Of a stretch of DNA of 64,000 nt, positions 48,264 to 56,040 are shown piece by piece. The stretch comes from Streptomyces marispadix (GTDB taxonomy: Bacteria; Actinomycetota; Actinomycetes; Streptomycetales; Streptomycetaceae). Location: NCBI RefSeq assembly GCF_022524345.1, contig NZ_JAKWJU010000002.1, forward strand, positions 3,100,001-3,164,000, given 5' to 3'. The position numbers and the translations under genes are program-made. The notes under the pieces were generated by a model, which saw nothing but the letters and a program-made list of their open reading frames with translations, did no database searches and was not told where the DNA came from. Position 1 is the stretch's first letter. Each line of letters begins with the position of its first letter.

Positions 48264-48333
48264 ACCGCACGGCCGCCCCCCATGCGGGCTGCCTGACCCT
48301 GCGGGCCGCCGCCGGGCGTGCTGGACTGGTCTT

Positions 48334-49365
48334 GTGAAGCGCAAGCGCACTCCGGCGCCGGTCCGTCGCGCCGGTAGATCCCGCAAGGCGGGCGCCGGGG
48401 ACGTACGAGGCCGGCGGCGCGACGCACGTGCCGCCGACGCCGAGCTGGAGCGCCGAAGGGTCCGGCTCATGATCGAGATCACCGCGAGGGCAGGACCGTA
48501 CCGCAAGGGCCTGCTGACGGCGGTCCGCCGCCTCGGACCGGGCGAAGCGCTGATCCTCTCGGACCTGGAACGCAACGGGCTACAGGTGCCGCAGCTCCAC
48601 GACGTGCTGTGCGGCGGCCATGTGCTCGTCGACGACCCGCAGTTGTACGAGGACTGGCGGTCCGCGAAAGGCAGCCGCCCGCGGCTGTCCAGTCACCACC
48701 GGGACATCGACAAGACGCGCTATCCGGACATCGGGATGCGGGGCCAGGTCGTGCGGGAGAAGCTGCACGGCCGAACGGCGCAGGGCACCTGGGTGCAGTT
48801 GGAGAAGACACCGGCGGCCTTCGGGGAGCGGAAGCTGCCCGGCCCGAACGACCTGCGCCATCTCATGGACTACGTCGTCTACCGGGTCACCCGCAGCAAC
48901 GTGGGCCCTTGGGGCCTGTCGCGGATGACCGAGCGGCGCCCGATGTATCTCTCTCCCGCGCTGGCGGTGCCGACGTCCCTGACGCCTCCGGTCGCGCGGT
49001 CGCTGACGCGGGCGTTGCGCCGTATCGAGGAGGACGACGATCTCACCGCCGTCTCACGGGACTTGGCGTCCCGCTTCCCTCCCCCGGACCGAACGGATCT
49101 GGCGGGTGAACTGGGGTGCGCGCTCTCCGGCCGGGCCGGGCGTGGGCTGTTCGGCGACTCCGACGTCTGGGTCGCGCAGACGGCGTCGAGCGTCGCCGCC
49201 GCGGTCCTACGGGAGACTCCCCGGCCGCCGGCGGCGGTCAGGACATGGCTGGACGAGGGACGGCCGGAGGGGCGACGGGCAGGCAGGCAGCCGCAGGGCG
49301 GGCGGTCTCAAGGAGTTCACGGGGGACGGCCGGGAAGGCAGCGGCCGGAGGGAGAGGCGGCATGA
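48334..49365 (+). CDS. hypothetical protein, first gene of an unrecognised two-gene operon
   Basis: A 343-residue soluble protein with a very basic N-terminus (KRKRTPAPVRRAGRSRKAG). The core reads LGPGEALILSDLERNGLQVP, then HDVLCGGHVLVDDPQLYEDW and DKTRYPDIGMRGQVVREKLH. The C-terminal half is helical and ends in a Gly/Arg-rich tail. No family was recognised and no signal or membrane helix is present. The start could be GTG 48334 or ATG 48469. Its stop overlaps the next start as ATGA, so the two proteins are made together. Confidence 0.6.
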   Translation: MKRKRTPAPVRRAGRSRKAGAGDVRGRRRDARAADAELERRRVRLMIEITARAGPYRKGLLTAVRRLGPGEALILSDLERNGLQVPQLHDVLCGGHVLVDDPQLYEDWRSAKGSRPRLSSHHRDIDKTRYPDIGMRGQVVREKLHGRTAQGTWVQLEKTPAAFGERKLPGPNDLRHLMDYVVYRVTRSNVGPWGLSRMTERRPMYLSPALAVPTSLTPPVARSLTRALRRIEEDDDLTAVSRDLASRFPPPDRTDLAGELGCALSGRAGRGLFGDSDVWVAQTASSVAAAVLRETPRPPAAVRTWLDEGRPEGRRAGRQPQGGRSQGVHGGRPGRQRPEGEAA

Positions 49366-50171
49366 GCGACGCCGGGCGCGAAGAGCCATCGGACCCGCAC
49401 GGATCACCTGACGGAGCACGGCAGGCCCCGCGGGAGAGCGGCGAAGGGCCGGGCGAAGCGTCCGTTCCGGAGGGGCTCGTCCCGGCCGTGCTGAACCTGG
49501 TGGACACGGGACCGGTGCTGCTGGGTGCGTACACCGTGGCCGAACTCACCGCCGTGGACGCGATCGTGGACTTCCTGGAGGCACGGCCGGACGACGACGT
49601 GCTGGCGGAGGCCGTACGTTCGCTGGCCGCACGCCAACTGCTTCTGGCCGGGTCCTCGGGTGAACAGGTCCAGGTGCGGGGGGACTTGGGCATCGTGGTG
49701 GCGTTCCAGCGGAGGGCCCGCAAGGTGCTCGACGCCCGGACGACCGGCACGGAGCCCGGGGAGCCCTGGCGCATCCTGCTGCTGCCGCAGCCCGAGGAGA
49801 TCTGCCTGATGGTGCGGATCGACGCGCTCGGCGTACACCAGATCGGCCTGCACAAGATCGACGAGGCGCTGCGGACGCTCACCGACTGGCTGCCACGGGG
49901 CCGTAAGGCGGAGCAGGCCCCGGAGGACGTCGACGCCGAAGCGGTGCTCGCAGAGGCGGAACGTTCCGCGCTGATCACCGTCACCCACTACACCGCGCAG
50001 GGTTCGGCGGAGGTCGCCGACGCCAGCACCGATCTGGTGCTCGCTCGCACCGACGGACGGCTGCACATCCTCGCCAGAGACCCCGGCGACCGGGACAGGC
50101 TGGTGCCGAGCCGGGCGGCGGGCCGTGGGGACGACGTGGACGACAGGCTCACGGAACTGCTGCGGGCGTAG
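49362..50171 (+). CDS. hypothetical protein, second gene of the operon
   Basis: A 269-residue soluble protein with a disordered N-terminus (Glu/Gly/Pro-rich, 1-36), a helical domain (PAVLNLVDTGPVLLGAYTVA, then AVRSLAARQLLLAGSSGEQ), a beta-rich middle (WRILLLPQPEEICLMVRIDA) and a C-terminal sandwich (ITVTHYTAQGSAEVADASTD). No family was recognised. ATG 49362 overlaps the preceding stop by 4 nt. Confidence 0.6.
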   Translation: MSDAGREEPSDPHGSPDGARQAPRESGEGPGEASVPEGLVPAVLNLVDTGPVLLGAYTVAELTAVDAIVDFLEARPDDDVLAEAVRSLAARQLLLAGSSGEQVQVRGDLGIVVAFQRRARKVLDARTTGTEPGEPWRILLLPQPEEICLMVRIDALGVHQIGLHKIDEALRTLTDWLPRGRKAEQAPEDVDAEAVLAEAERSALITVTHYTAQGSAEVADASTDLVLARTDGRLHILARDPGDRDRLVPSRAAGRGDDVDDRLTELLRA

Positions 50172-50225
50172 CGGGCAGGAGCGTTGAACGGCGCGGGCGG
50201 CGGGCACGCTGAGCGCACGGATCTC

Positions 50226-50293
50226 GGGCACGCGGGCGTCGGGCTCACGGGCACCGGGCTCACGGGCACCGGGCGCACGGGCACCGGGCTCGT
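50226..50293. repeat. 15-bp tandem repeat, about 4.5 copies
   Basis: GGGCTCACGGGCACC repeats exactly at 50241 and 50256, with one change at 50271 and partial or degenerate copies on both sides. It is intergenic, between the hypothetical operon and the AraC gene. Confidence 0.9.
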
Positions 50294-50393
50294 AAGCCGA
50301 GGACACGGGCCGAGACCCCGGCCCATGCACGCGAGCCGGACACGTGAGCCGGGGGTGTCTCCGCACCCGACGGTCGGGAACCCGCTGTCCGTG

Positions 50394-51362
50394 TCAGGTG
50401 CGGAGGGTGTGGCCGGGCAGTTGCCCGTACGTCTGCTGGTACACGGTGGTGAAGCGGCTCGGGTTGGGGAAACCCCAGCGGGTGGCGACCGAGTCGACGG
50501 CCACGCCCGTCTTGGGGTCGGCGGCCTGGAGGTCACGGCGGGCGCGTTCCAGGCGGACGCGGTGGAGGTAGCCGAGCGGGCTCGTGCCGTACTCCCGGAC
50601 GAAGCCGTGCTGGAGGGCACGCGGTGACACCGACACCGCGGCGGCGATGTCGATGAGCGAGAGCGGACGGTCCGCCCGGGCCTCGATGAAGGCGACCGCC
50701 CGGCGCAGCACGGCAGCGGAGACCCGGCCGGGGCCCGGCTGGTAGTCGGCCTCCATGGTGGTGTTCGGGAACGTCTTCACCGCGGCCGTCGCGAGCAGGT
50801 TCAGCGTCTGCGCATAGACCAGCGGCTCGCCGAGCGGAGTGTCCGGAGACTCCAGCCGGCTGGCGACGAAGCCGACCGTGGAGCGCCAGAACCGGTCCAT
50901 CGCCGGGGAGACCGGCGTGGTCCCTACGAAGCGCAGATCGCCGTCTGCTCCGTACTCGACGGCGGCGTCCTGGGCGGCCTTCATGGGAATCGATATGACT
51001 TCCTTGCTGAGCCGGTCCCAGCTGATGGTCAGGGGAACGTGCATGGGGCTCACTGCCGTGTCGCCGATACGCAGCCGGGTCTCGGAGTCGCCTGCCGTGA
51101 ACGTCAGCGTGCCGCCCCTGACGAAGGTGAACATCAGGTAGTCGAGCGGGGCGCACTCGATGCTCATCCTCGAATGCACGAGGTGGTCGAGGCTCATGTC
51201 CCCGGCGGTCGTACGCCTGCCCCCGAAGGTGAACTCCTCGGACTGGGCGTAGCGCGGCTGAAAGGAACCGAACATCTCGGCGCTCAGGGCCTCCCCCGTG
51301 CCCGGATCCGATGTGGTGAACTCCGAGTGTTCGACTGGCAGCCGCTCCATCTCCACCGTCAT
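50394..51362 (-). CDS. AraC-family transcriptional regulator
   Basis: A 322-residue regulator. The N-terminal 200 residues form an AraC-binding-like domain similar to the TetR-unrelated AraC_binding_2 type (FTFVRGGTLTFTAGDSETRL). The C-terminal double HTH spans about 222-322: RPLSLIDIAAAVSVSPRALQ and VDSVATRWGFPNPSRFTTVY. The inducer and targets are unknown; candidate neighbours are the divergent hypothetical operon and the VanZ-RDD gene. ATG 51362 follows GGAGGCGACC. Confidence 0.92.
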   Translation of the reverse strand: MTVEMERLPVEHSEFTTSDPGTGEALSAEMFGSFQPRYAQSEEFTFGGRRTTAGDMSLDHLVHSRMSIECAPLDYLMFTFVRGGTLTFTAGDSETRLRIGDTAVSPMHVPLTISWDRLSKEVISIPMKAAQDAAVEYGADGDLRFVGTTPVSPAMDRFWRSTVGFVASRLESPDTPLGEPLVYAQTLNLLATAAVKTFPNTTMEADYQPGPGRVSAAVLRRAVAFIEARADRPLSLIDIAAAVSVSPRALQHGFVREYGTSPLGYLHRVRLERARRDLQAADPKTGVAVDSVATRWGFPNPSRFTTVYQQTYGQLPGHTLRT

Positions 51363-51504
51363 GGTCGCCTCCGAACTCAGCGGTGGCCGGGATCTCGTAC
51401 AAGGTTCTTCTTTCGACCGTACTCCTCGGCCGCCGAAGCACGAGACCGTCGGCGTGAGCAGCTCAGAACCCTCTGACCTGCGACTTCGTGAACGTGGGCC
51501 GCGC

Positions 51505-53148
51505 TCAGACGGGCTCCTTGACGGGCCCTTTCCGGAACTGTTCCGGGGGCTGCTTCACGGGCTCCGCCGTGGCCGCCGCGGTCGCGGTGTCACGCGGCGT
51601 GCGCCGCCAGGGGCGAGGGCCGCCCGGCGGGGTCGGCGGCACGGAGAGCGTGAAGGACGACCGGGGACGGGCGTGACGGGGGCGGTGGACCCTCACGCTC
51701 CGGTGGGGGTGCCGCGCCTCCCGGACCTGCCGGACCAGCCGACGAAGTTCGTCGAGCTGCCGGACGAACGAGCGGATGCCGTACGCGCCGGACCGGGGAG
51801 CCCGCACGCCCATACCGGTCCCGCCCGTCCCAGCGGTCACGCCGCTCCACGTGAACTGCCGCCGTACATCGCCCACTTGGGCTCCCCCGGCAGCCCGCTC
51901 CCTCCATACGACGCCATCGGGCTGCACCGGACGGTCCCCGGACACCGCCGCCCCCGCCGTCGGCGGCAGCGCCGCGTTCCGTACGCCCGAGAGCCGCTCG
52001 TGGAGCCCGAGCCCAGGGCCCCCGGGGCGGCGGAGCAACGTAAGGGGAAGCAGGACACTGAGGCCGGCGGCCGCGGCCGCCGCGGCGATCTCCCGTGAGT
52101 ACGCCTCCGCCCGTGCCGCCGCGTCCGCGAGGTCTCCCGGCCAGGCCGACGGCGACAGCGCGAGGGGCGAGGGATGTTCGGCGAGCGTCAGGGCGGCGAG
52201 CAGCAGCAGTGAGAACAGCGGCAGCAGTACGCCGCCGAGCAGTGCCGCCCGCAGCGTCAGCCGCCAGACGACTCCAGGCCCGGCGTGGTCCGTCACGAGC
52301 CGCAGCCGCAGCAGCCGCTTGCCGGGCGTCGCACCGCCCGTCGCGTAGGGCAGCACCACGAACCAGACGGCGCACACCGCGAGCGGCACCGCGAGGAGCG
52401 TCCCGGAATCGTCCGCGCCGCCGCCGTAGGCGACCACGAGCAGACAGAACGGTGTGGTCAGCGAGACGCCGATCAGATCGACGAGCAGCGCGGTCAGCCG
52501 CCTGCCGAGGGGCACGGGCACGCGGGAGAGCGCCTTGCCGTCGAGCGCGTCGAGGGCGGGCAGCAGCCTTGCGACCGGGCCGGTCAGTGCCCAGCCGAGT
52601 ACGGCGCCGGAGGTGTTGATCGCCAGGTCGTCGACGTCGAAGAGGCGGTACGGGCAGTCGTAGAGGCCCCACACGCCCGTCCACTGCGTCAGTTCGAAGG
52701 TGAGGGAGAGGGCGAATCCGGCGCAGGCGGTGCCGCGCAGGCCGCGCCGGAAGTGATAGCGGAGGAAGACGCCGAGGGGGAGGAGCAGCAGGAGGTTGAA
52801 GGCGGCTCCGGCGACTGCCGGGTTGTGGATCAGCAGCGGACCCAGGCCGGTCCGGTGGTGTGCCTCCTTCCAGATGTCGCCGAAGGTGTTGCCGGGCATG
52901 AGCTGCGGCGCGGCCATCTGCGCGTAGCGGGCGCACACGTCCACCGCCTCGCCCGGCAGCGGCACGACGGTCATGCAGGCGGCGGTGAGCAGGTAGTGGA
53001 CGAAGGCGAAGAGGGAGAGGAAGCGGCCCGAGGTCATCACACCGTGGCGCCGGTAGAGGGCGACGGCCGTGGGGAGCAGCAGTAAGAGCGCGAGCAGCGG
53101 GAAGAGCGCCGCGGCCGTCTTGATCGGCAGCAGATAGGTGTACGTCAT
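51505..53148 (-). CDS. VanZ-RDD fusion membrane protein
   Basis: A 547-residue membrane protein with an N-terminal VanZ-like domain (residues about 1-195; LLTAACMTVVPLPGEAVDVC, HNPAVAGAAFNLLLLLPLGV, FELTQWTGVWG, then FDVDDLAINTSGAVLGW) and a C-terminal RDD domain (about 210-400; GRRLTALLVDLIGVSLTTPF, GGATPGKRLLRLRLVTDHAG). The last 150 residues are Arg/Pro/Gly-rich and may be disordered. VanZ proteins are linked to glycopeptide resistance; the fusion is known in actinobacteria. Start 53148 follows GGGAGACCCC. An AT-rich operator lies upstream. Confidence 0.88.
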   Translation of the reverse strand: MTYTYLLPIKTAAALFPLLALLLLLPTAVALYRRHGVMTSGRFLSLFAFVHYLLTAACMTVVPLPGEAVDVCARYAQMAAPQLMPGNTFGDIWKEAHHRTGLGPLLIHNPAVAGAAFNLLLLLPLGVFLRYHFRRGLRGTACAGFALSLTFELTQWTGVWGLYDCPYRLFDVDDLAINTSGAVLGWALTGPVARLLPALDALDGKALSRVPVPLGRRLTALLVDLIGVSLTTPFCLLVVAYGGGADDSGTLLAVPLAVCAVWFVVLPYATGGATPGKRLLRLRLVTDHAGPGVVWRLTLRAALLGGVLLPLFSLLLLAALTLAEHPSPLALSPSAWPGDLADAAARAEAYSREIAAAAAAAGLSVLLPLTLLRRPGGPGLGLHERLSGVRNAALPPTAGAAVSGDRPVQPDGVVWRERAAGGAQVGDVRRQFTWSGVTAGTGGTGMGVRAPRSGAYGIRSFVRQLDELRRLVRQVREARHPHRSVRVHRPRHARPRSSFTLSVPPTPPGGPRPWRRTPRDTATAAATAEPVKQPPEQFRKGPVKEPV

Positions 53149-53242
53149 GGGGTCTCCCGGCGTGGTGACGGGTGCGGCGGGGGCGCGCAGGCCCTGATGC
53201 CGATACGCGCCGGGCACAGGGGCGGAGCCTTCACGGCAAGCA

Positions 53243-53274
53243 CTATACACACGATGTATACCTTGCATGTATAG
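53243..53274. promoter_or_regulatory. AT-rich operator with three TGTATA half-sites
   Basis: CTATACA (53243-53249), TGTATAC (53255-53261) and TGTATAG (53268-53274). The outer two form a perfect 7-bp inverted repeat, and the first two form a second (TATACA-5 nt-TGTATA). This AT-rich island stands out in GC-rich DNA. It lies about 95 bp before the VanZ-RDD start and 60 bp before the plus-strand gene. PadR- and MarR-type repressors bind comparable sites; no such regulator gene is adjacent. Confidence 0.6.
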
Positions 53275-53334
53275 CTTCCGATGGTGCTCCAACGGGCTTG
53301 ACTTGAACCGAAGTTGAAGTCGAAGACTCACCAC

Positions 53335-53838
53335 ATGGAGAACACCGCGACCACCGCGACCGAGACCACCGCTGAGACCGCTGAGACCACCGAGACCGCC
53401 GAGACCGCCGAGACCGCCGAGACGGCCGAGACGGCTGCCGAAGAATCCGCCGGCTCGGGACCCGTGCTGCTGCACAACACCATGAGGATCACCGAGGGCC
53501 ATCTGGACGGCTTCCGTGCGGCCGTCCGGCGCGCGGTCGAATTCGTGGAGGAGCACGGGCCGCAGCTCATGGTGCGCGTATTCATCGAGGAGGCCCGACT
53601 GCGGGCGCACAGCTTCCAGTTGTACGGCGACTCCGACGCGATCCGCACCCACTGGAGGCTGTCCGACCCCTATATCGCCGAGGTCATGGAGCACTGCTCC
53701 GTCGAACGGCTCGATGTGTACGGGAATCCGGACGCGGAAGTGCGGGCGGCTCTGGAGACGGGCACGCCGGGGCCGTTCCCGGTGAGCATCACCCCGCTGT
53801 TCACGGGCTTCGTACGCCTCGACGGCACCGGGGGATAA
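53335..53838 (+). CDS. hypothetical protein with TAE repeats and a conserved C-terminal domain
   Basis: A 167-residue protein. The N-terminus (1-38) is a low-complexity Thr-Ala-Glu repeat encoded by a 9-bp tandem repeat (GAGACCGCC units). The rest reads LLHNTMRITEGHLDGFRAAV, RAVEFVEEHGPQLMVRVFIE and AHSFQLYGDSDAIRTHWRLS, resembling antibiotic-biosynthesis-monooxygenase (ABM) dimeric alpha-beta barrels. Start ATG 53335 has no ribosome site; ATG 53482 would give just the folded domain. It is divergent from the VanZ gene across the TGTATA operator. Confidence 0.65.
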   Translation: MENTATTATETTAETAETTETAETAETAETAETAAEESAGSGPVLLHNTMRITEGHLDGFRAAVRRAVEFVEEHGPQLMVRVFIEEARLRAHSFQLYGDSDAIRTHWRLSDPYIAEVMEHCSVERLDVYGNPDAEVRAALETGTPGPFPVSITPLFTGFVRLDGTGG

Positions 53839-54102
53839 CGCCTCGGAGGCCGCCTCGGGAAGCCTCGGCGCGTGCGGCGTTCCACGGTGAAGCGGAGCCC
53901 GCGCCCGAAGACCGAGTAGTGACTACTCATGCGTACGCACCGGTTCCGTCCAAGAATCCTCAACGGTCGTACGGATGCCGCACGGCAGGCCGTACGCGCG
54001 TTCGCCCTCGCTCCGACCAGCGAGGCGCTGCTTCTTCCATGACCGCGTGCCCGGTGCCCCACCACCGCGGCGGCCGCGGTTCGAGCGAGGAATGGGGACC
54101 AG

Positions 54103-56010
54103 GTGCCGGTTTCACGTCGCAGGATGCTGACCTTCGCCGCCGCGGGCGTCGCCGCGGCAGCCATCGACGCGGGCGGCAAGGGCCGCGCCGCGCTCGCCGC
54201 GTCGAGGCTGTTCTCGTCGGGTGCCCCACACCCCGCGAACGGCGCAGGCACGACGCTGGAACGAACGGTGCTGCCAGGACCGCCCGACGGGAAGGGGTTC
54301 CGGAAGCTGGTCGAGGGCGAGGGCGAGGGGCATCTGCTCCGGAGCGACATCACGTCCGTGCGCGCGGAGAAGCCCCGACCCCTCGCCGCCTTCGGGCACT
54401 TGAGCGATCTGCACATCATCGACGACCAGTCGCCGAGCCGCGTGGAGTTCCTCGACCGCTACAACGACAAGCCGGACTCGGGCTGGCCGTTCTCGGCGGG
54501 CTACCGGGCGCACGAGTTCCTGTCGCTGCATCTCGTCGACGCGATGTGCCGTTCGCTCAAGCAGCTCGGTTCGGGTCCGGCGACGGGACTGCCTCTGGCC
54601 TTCACGGTGGTCACGGGCGACGCCGTCGACAACGCGCAGCTCAACGAGACGCGTTGGTACATCGACCTCCTCGACGGCGGCAAGTCCGTACAGGCGGACT
54701 CGGGTTCGCCGGAGAAGGACGAGAGCTTCGCGAACGGCGCCTTCGGGCGCGACGAGCACTACTGGCGCCCCGAGGACCCGCAGGACCCCGCGAACCGCTA
54801 CGGCAGCCGCGGATTCCCGCAGATCCAGGGCCTGCTGGGCGCGGCACGCAAGCCCTTCACCGCGGACGGGCTCGGCATGCCCTGGTACGCCGTCTACGGC
54901 AACCACGACGTGATGGCGCAGGGGAACCTGCCCATCGACACCGACCTGCCCTTCGTCCACTCGCTGAAGCACCACACCGTCAACGGCTCCAAGTGGACCG
55001 AGGGCCCCGAACTCCCCGACGACATGGACGACTTGGACCTCCTCGACGTCATCAAGGCCGTATTCGACGGCATCGAGTCGCAGGACGTCACGGCCGATCC
55101 CGCACGGCGGCTGCTCAGCCCCGCGGAGTTCATCGAGGAGCATCAGCGCACCCAAGGGCTCCCCGCGGGCCATGGATTCACCGCCGGCAGCGACAAGGCG
55201 TACTACGTGATACCCGCGGGAGACGACGACCCCGTCCGGTACATCACCCTCGACTCGACCAACCCCGGCGGCCTCGACAACATCACTCGCAACGCCGACG
55301 GCGGCATCGACGAGGAGCAGTTCGGCTGGCTGGAGGAGCGGCTGAAGGAGTCCAGCGGCACGTACTTCGACGAGTCGGGCGAGGCCGTGACACAGCAGGG
55401 GGTGCGGGACCGGCTCATCGTCGTCTTCTGCCACCACCCGCTGCACACCATGGACAACACCGAGAACGACCACCGCTCCGGCGAGGACGTCGAGGCGCTG
55501 CTGCTGCGTTTCCCCAACGTCGTCCTGATGGCCAACGGCCACACCCACCGCAATGAGATCAGGCCGCACGCACGGCCCGAGGGCCATCCGAAGCCGGGCG
55601 GATTCTGGGAGGTCTCGGCCGCCGCGCACATCGACTGGCCCGTGCAGAGCCGGGTCATCGAGATCGGCGCGGGACGCGACGGCGAGGGCAGGGACGCCCT
55701 GTCGATCTTCACGACCGTGCTCGACATCGACGCGCCCCTCAGCAACGGCGGCGATCTGGACAGCCCCAAGGCCCTGGCGTCCCTGGCGAGGGAGCTGGCC
55801 GTCAACGACATCCAGGTCGACGAGAGCCACCGCGGCACCGAGAAGGACCGCAACGCGGAGCTGCTGCTGCCCGCGCCGTTCCCCGTCGCCGGGCTGAGGG
55901 CGCCGCGCGGCAAGCACCGTGCCGGCGCGGCACTCCGCGGGCAGGGACGCCCGGCGGCTGCGCGGACGCTCGCGCGCACACCTGCGCGGATGCCTGCGCA
56001 GACCCGCTGA
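54103..56010 (+). CDS. Tat-exported metallophosphoesterase (PPA1498-like)
   Basis: A 635-residue protein with a twin-arginine signal ([20 protein letters not shown]). Metallophosphoesterase motifs are in order: [11 protein letters not shown] (about 97-107), [31 protein letters not shown] and [10 protein letters not shown], giving the full two-metal site. It matches the TIGR03767-type actinobacterial family; the substrate is unknown, but nucleotides or phospholipids are plausible. GTG 54103 follows GGGGACCAG. The C-terminus ends in an Arg/Ala/Pro-rich tail. The LAL gene follows 30 bp later with its own -10 box. Confidence 0.9.
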   Translation: MPVSRRRMLTFAAAGVAAAAIDAGGKGRAALAASRLFSSGAPHPANGAGTTLERTVLPGPPDGKGFRKLVEGEGEGHLLRSDITSVRAEKPRPLAAFGHLSDLHIIDDQSPSRVEFLDRYNDKPDSGWPFSAGYRAHEFLSLHLVDAMCRSLKQLGSGPATGLPLAFTVVTGDAVDNAQLNETRWYIDLLDGGKSVQADSGSPEKDESFANGAFGRDEHYWRPEDPQDPANRYGSRGFPQIQGLLGAARKPFTADGLGMPWYAVYGNHDVMAQGNLPIDTDLPFVHSLKHHTVNGSKWTEGPELPDDMDDLDLLDVIKAVFDGIESQDVTADPARRLLSPAEFIEEHQRTQGLPAGHGFTAGSDKAYYVIPAGDDDPVRYITLDSTNPGGLDNITRNADGGIDEEQFGWLEERLKESSGTYFDESGEAVTQQGVRDRLIVVFCHHPLHTMDNTENDHRSGEDVEALLLRFPNVVLMANGHTHRNEIRPHARPEGHPKPGGFWEVSAAAHIDWPVQSRVIEIGAGRDGEGRDALSIFTTVLDIDAPLSNGGDLDSPKALASLARELAVNDIQVDESHRGTEKDRNAELLLPAPFPVAGLRAPRGKHRAGAALRGQGRPAAARTLARTPARMPAQTR

Positions 56011-56028
56011 CAGGCGCGTTCTCGTGCG

Positions 56029-56040
56029 TACAGTTACGGC
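56029..56040 (+). promoter_or_regulatory. -10 box of the probable leaderless LAL gene
   Basis: TACAGT at 56029-56034 is followed by 6 nt and the ATG at 56041; no ribosome site is present. Confidence 0.4.
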
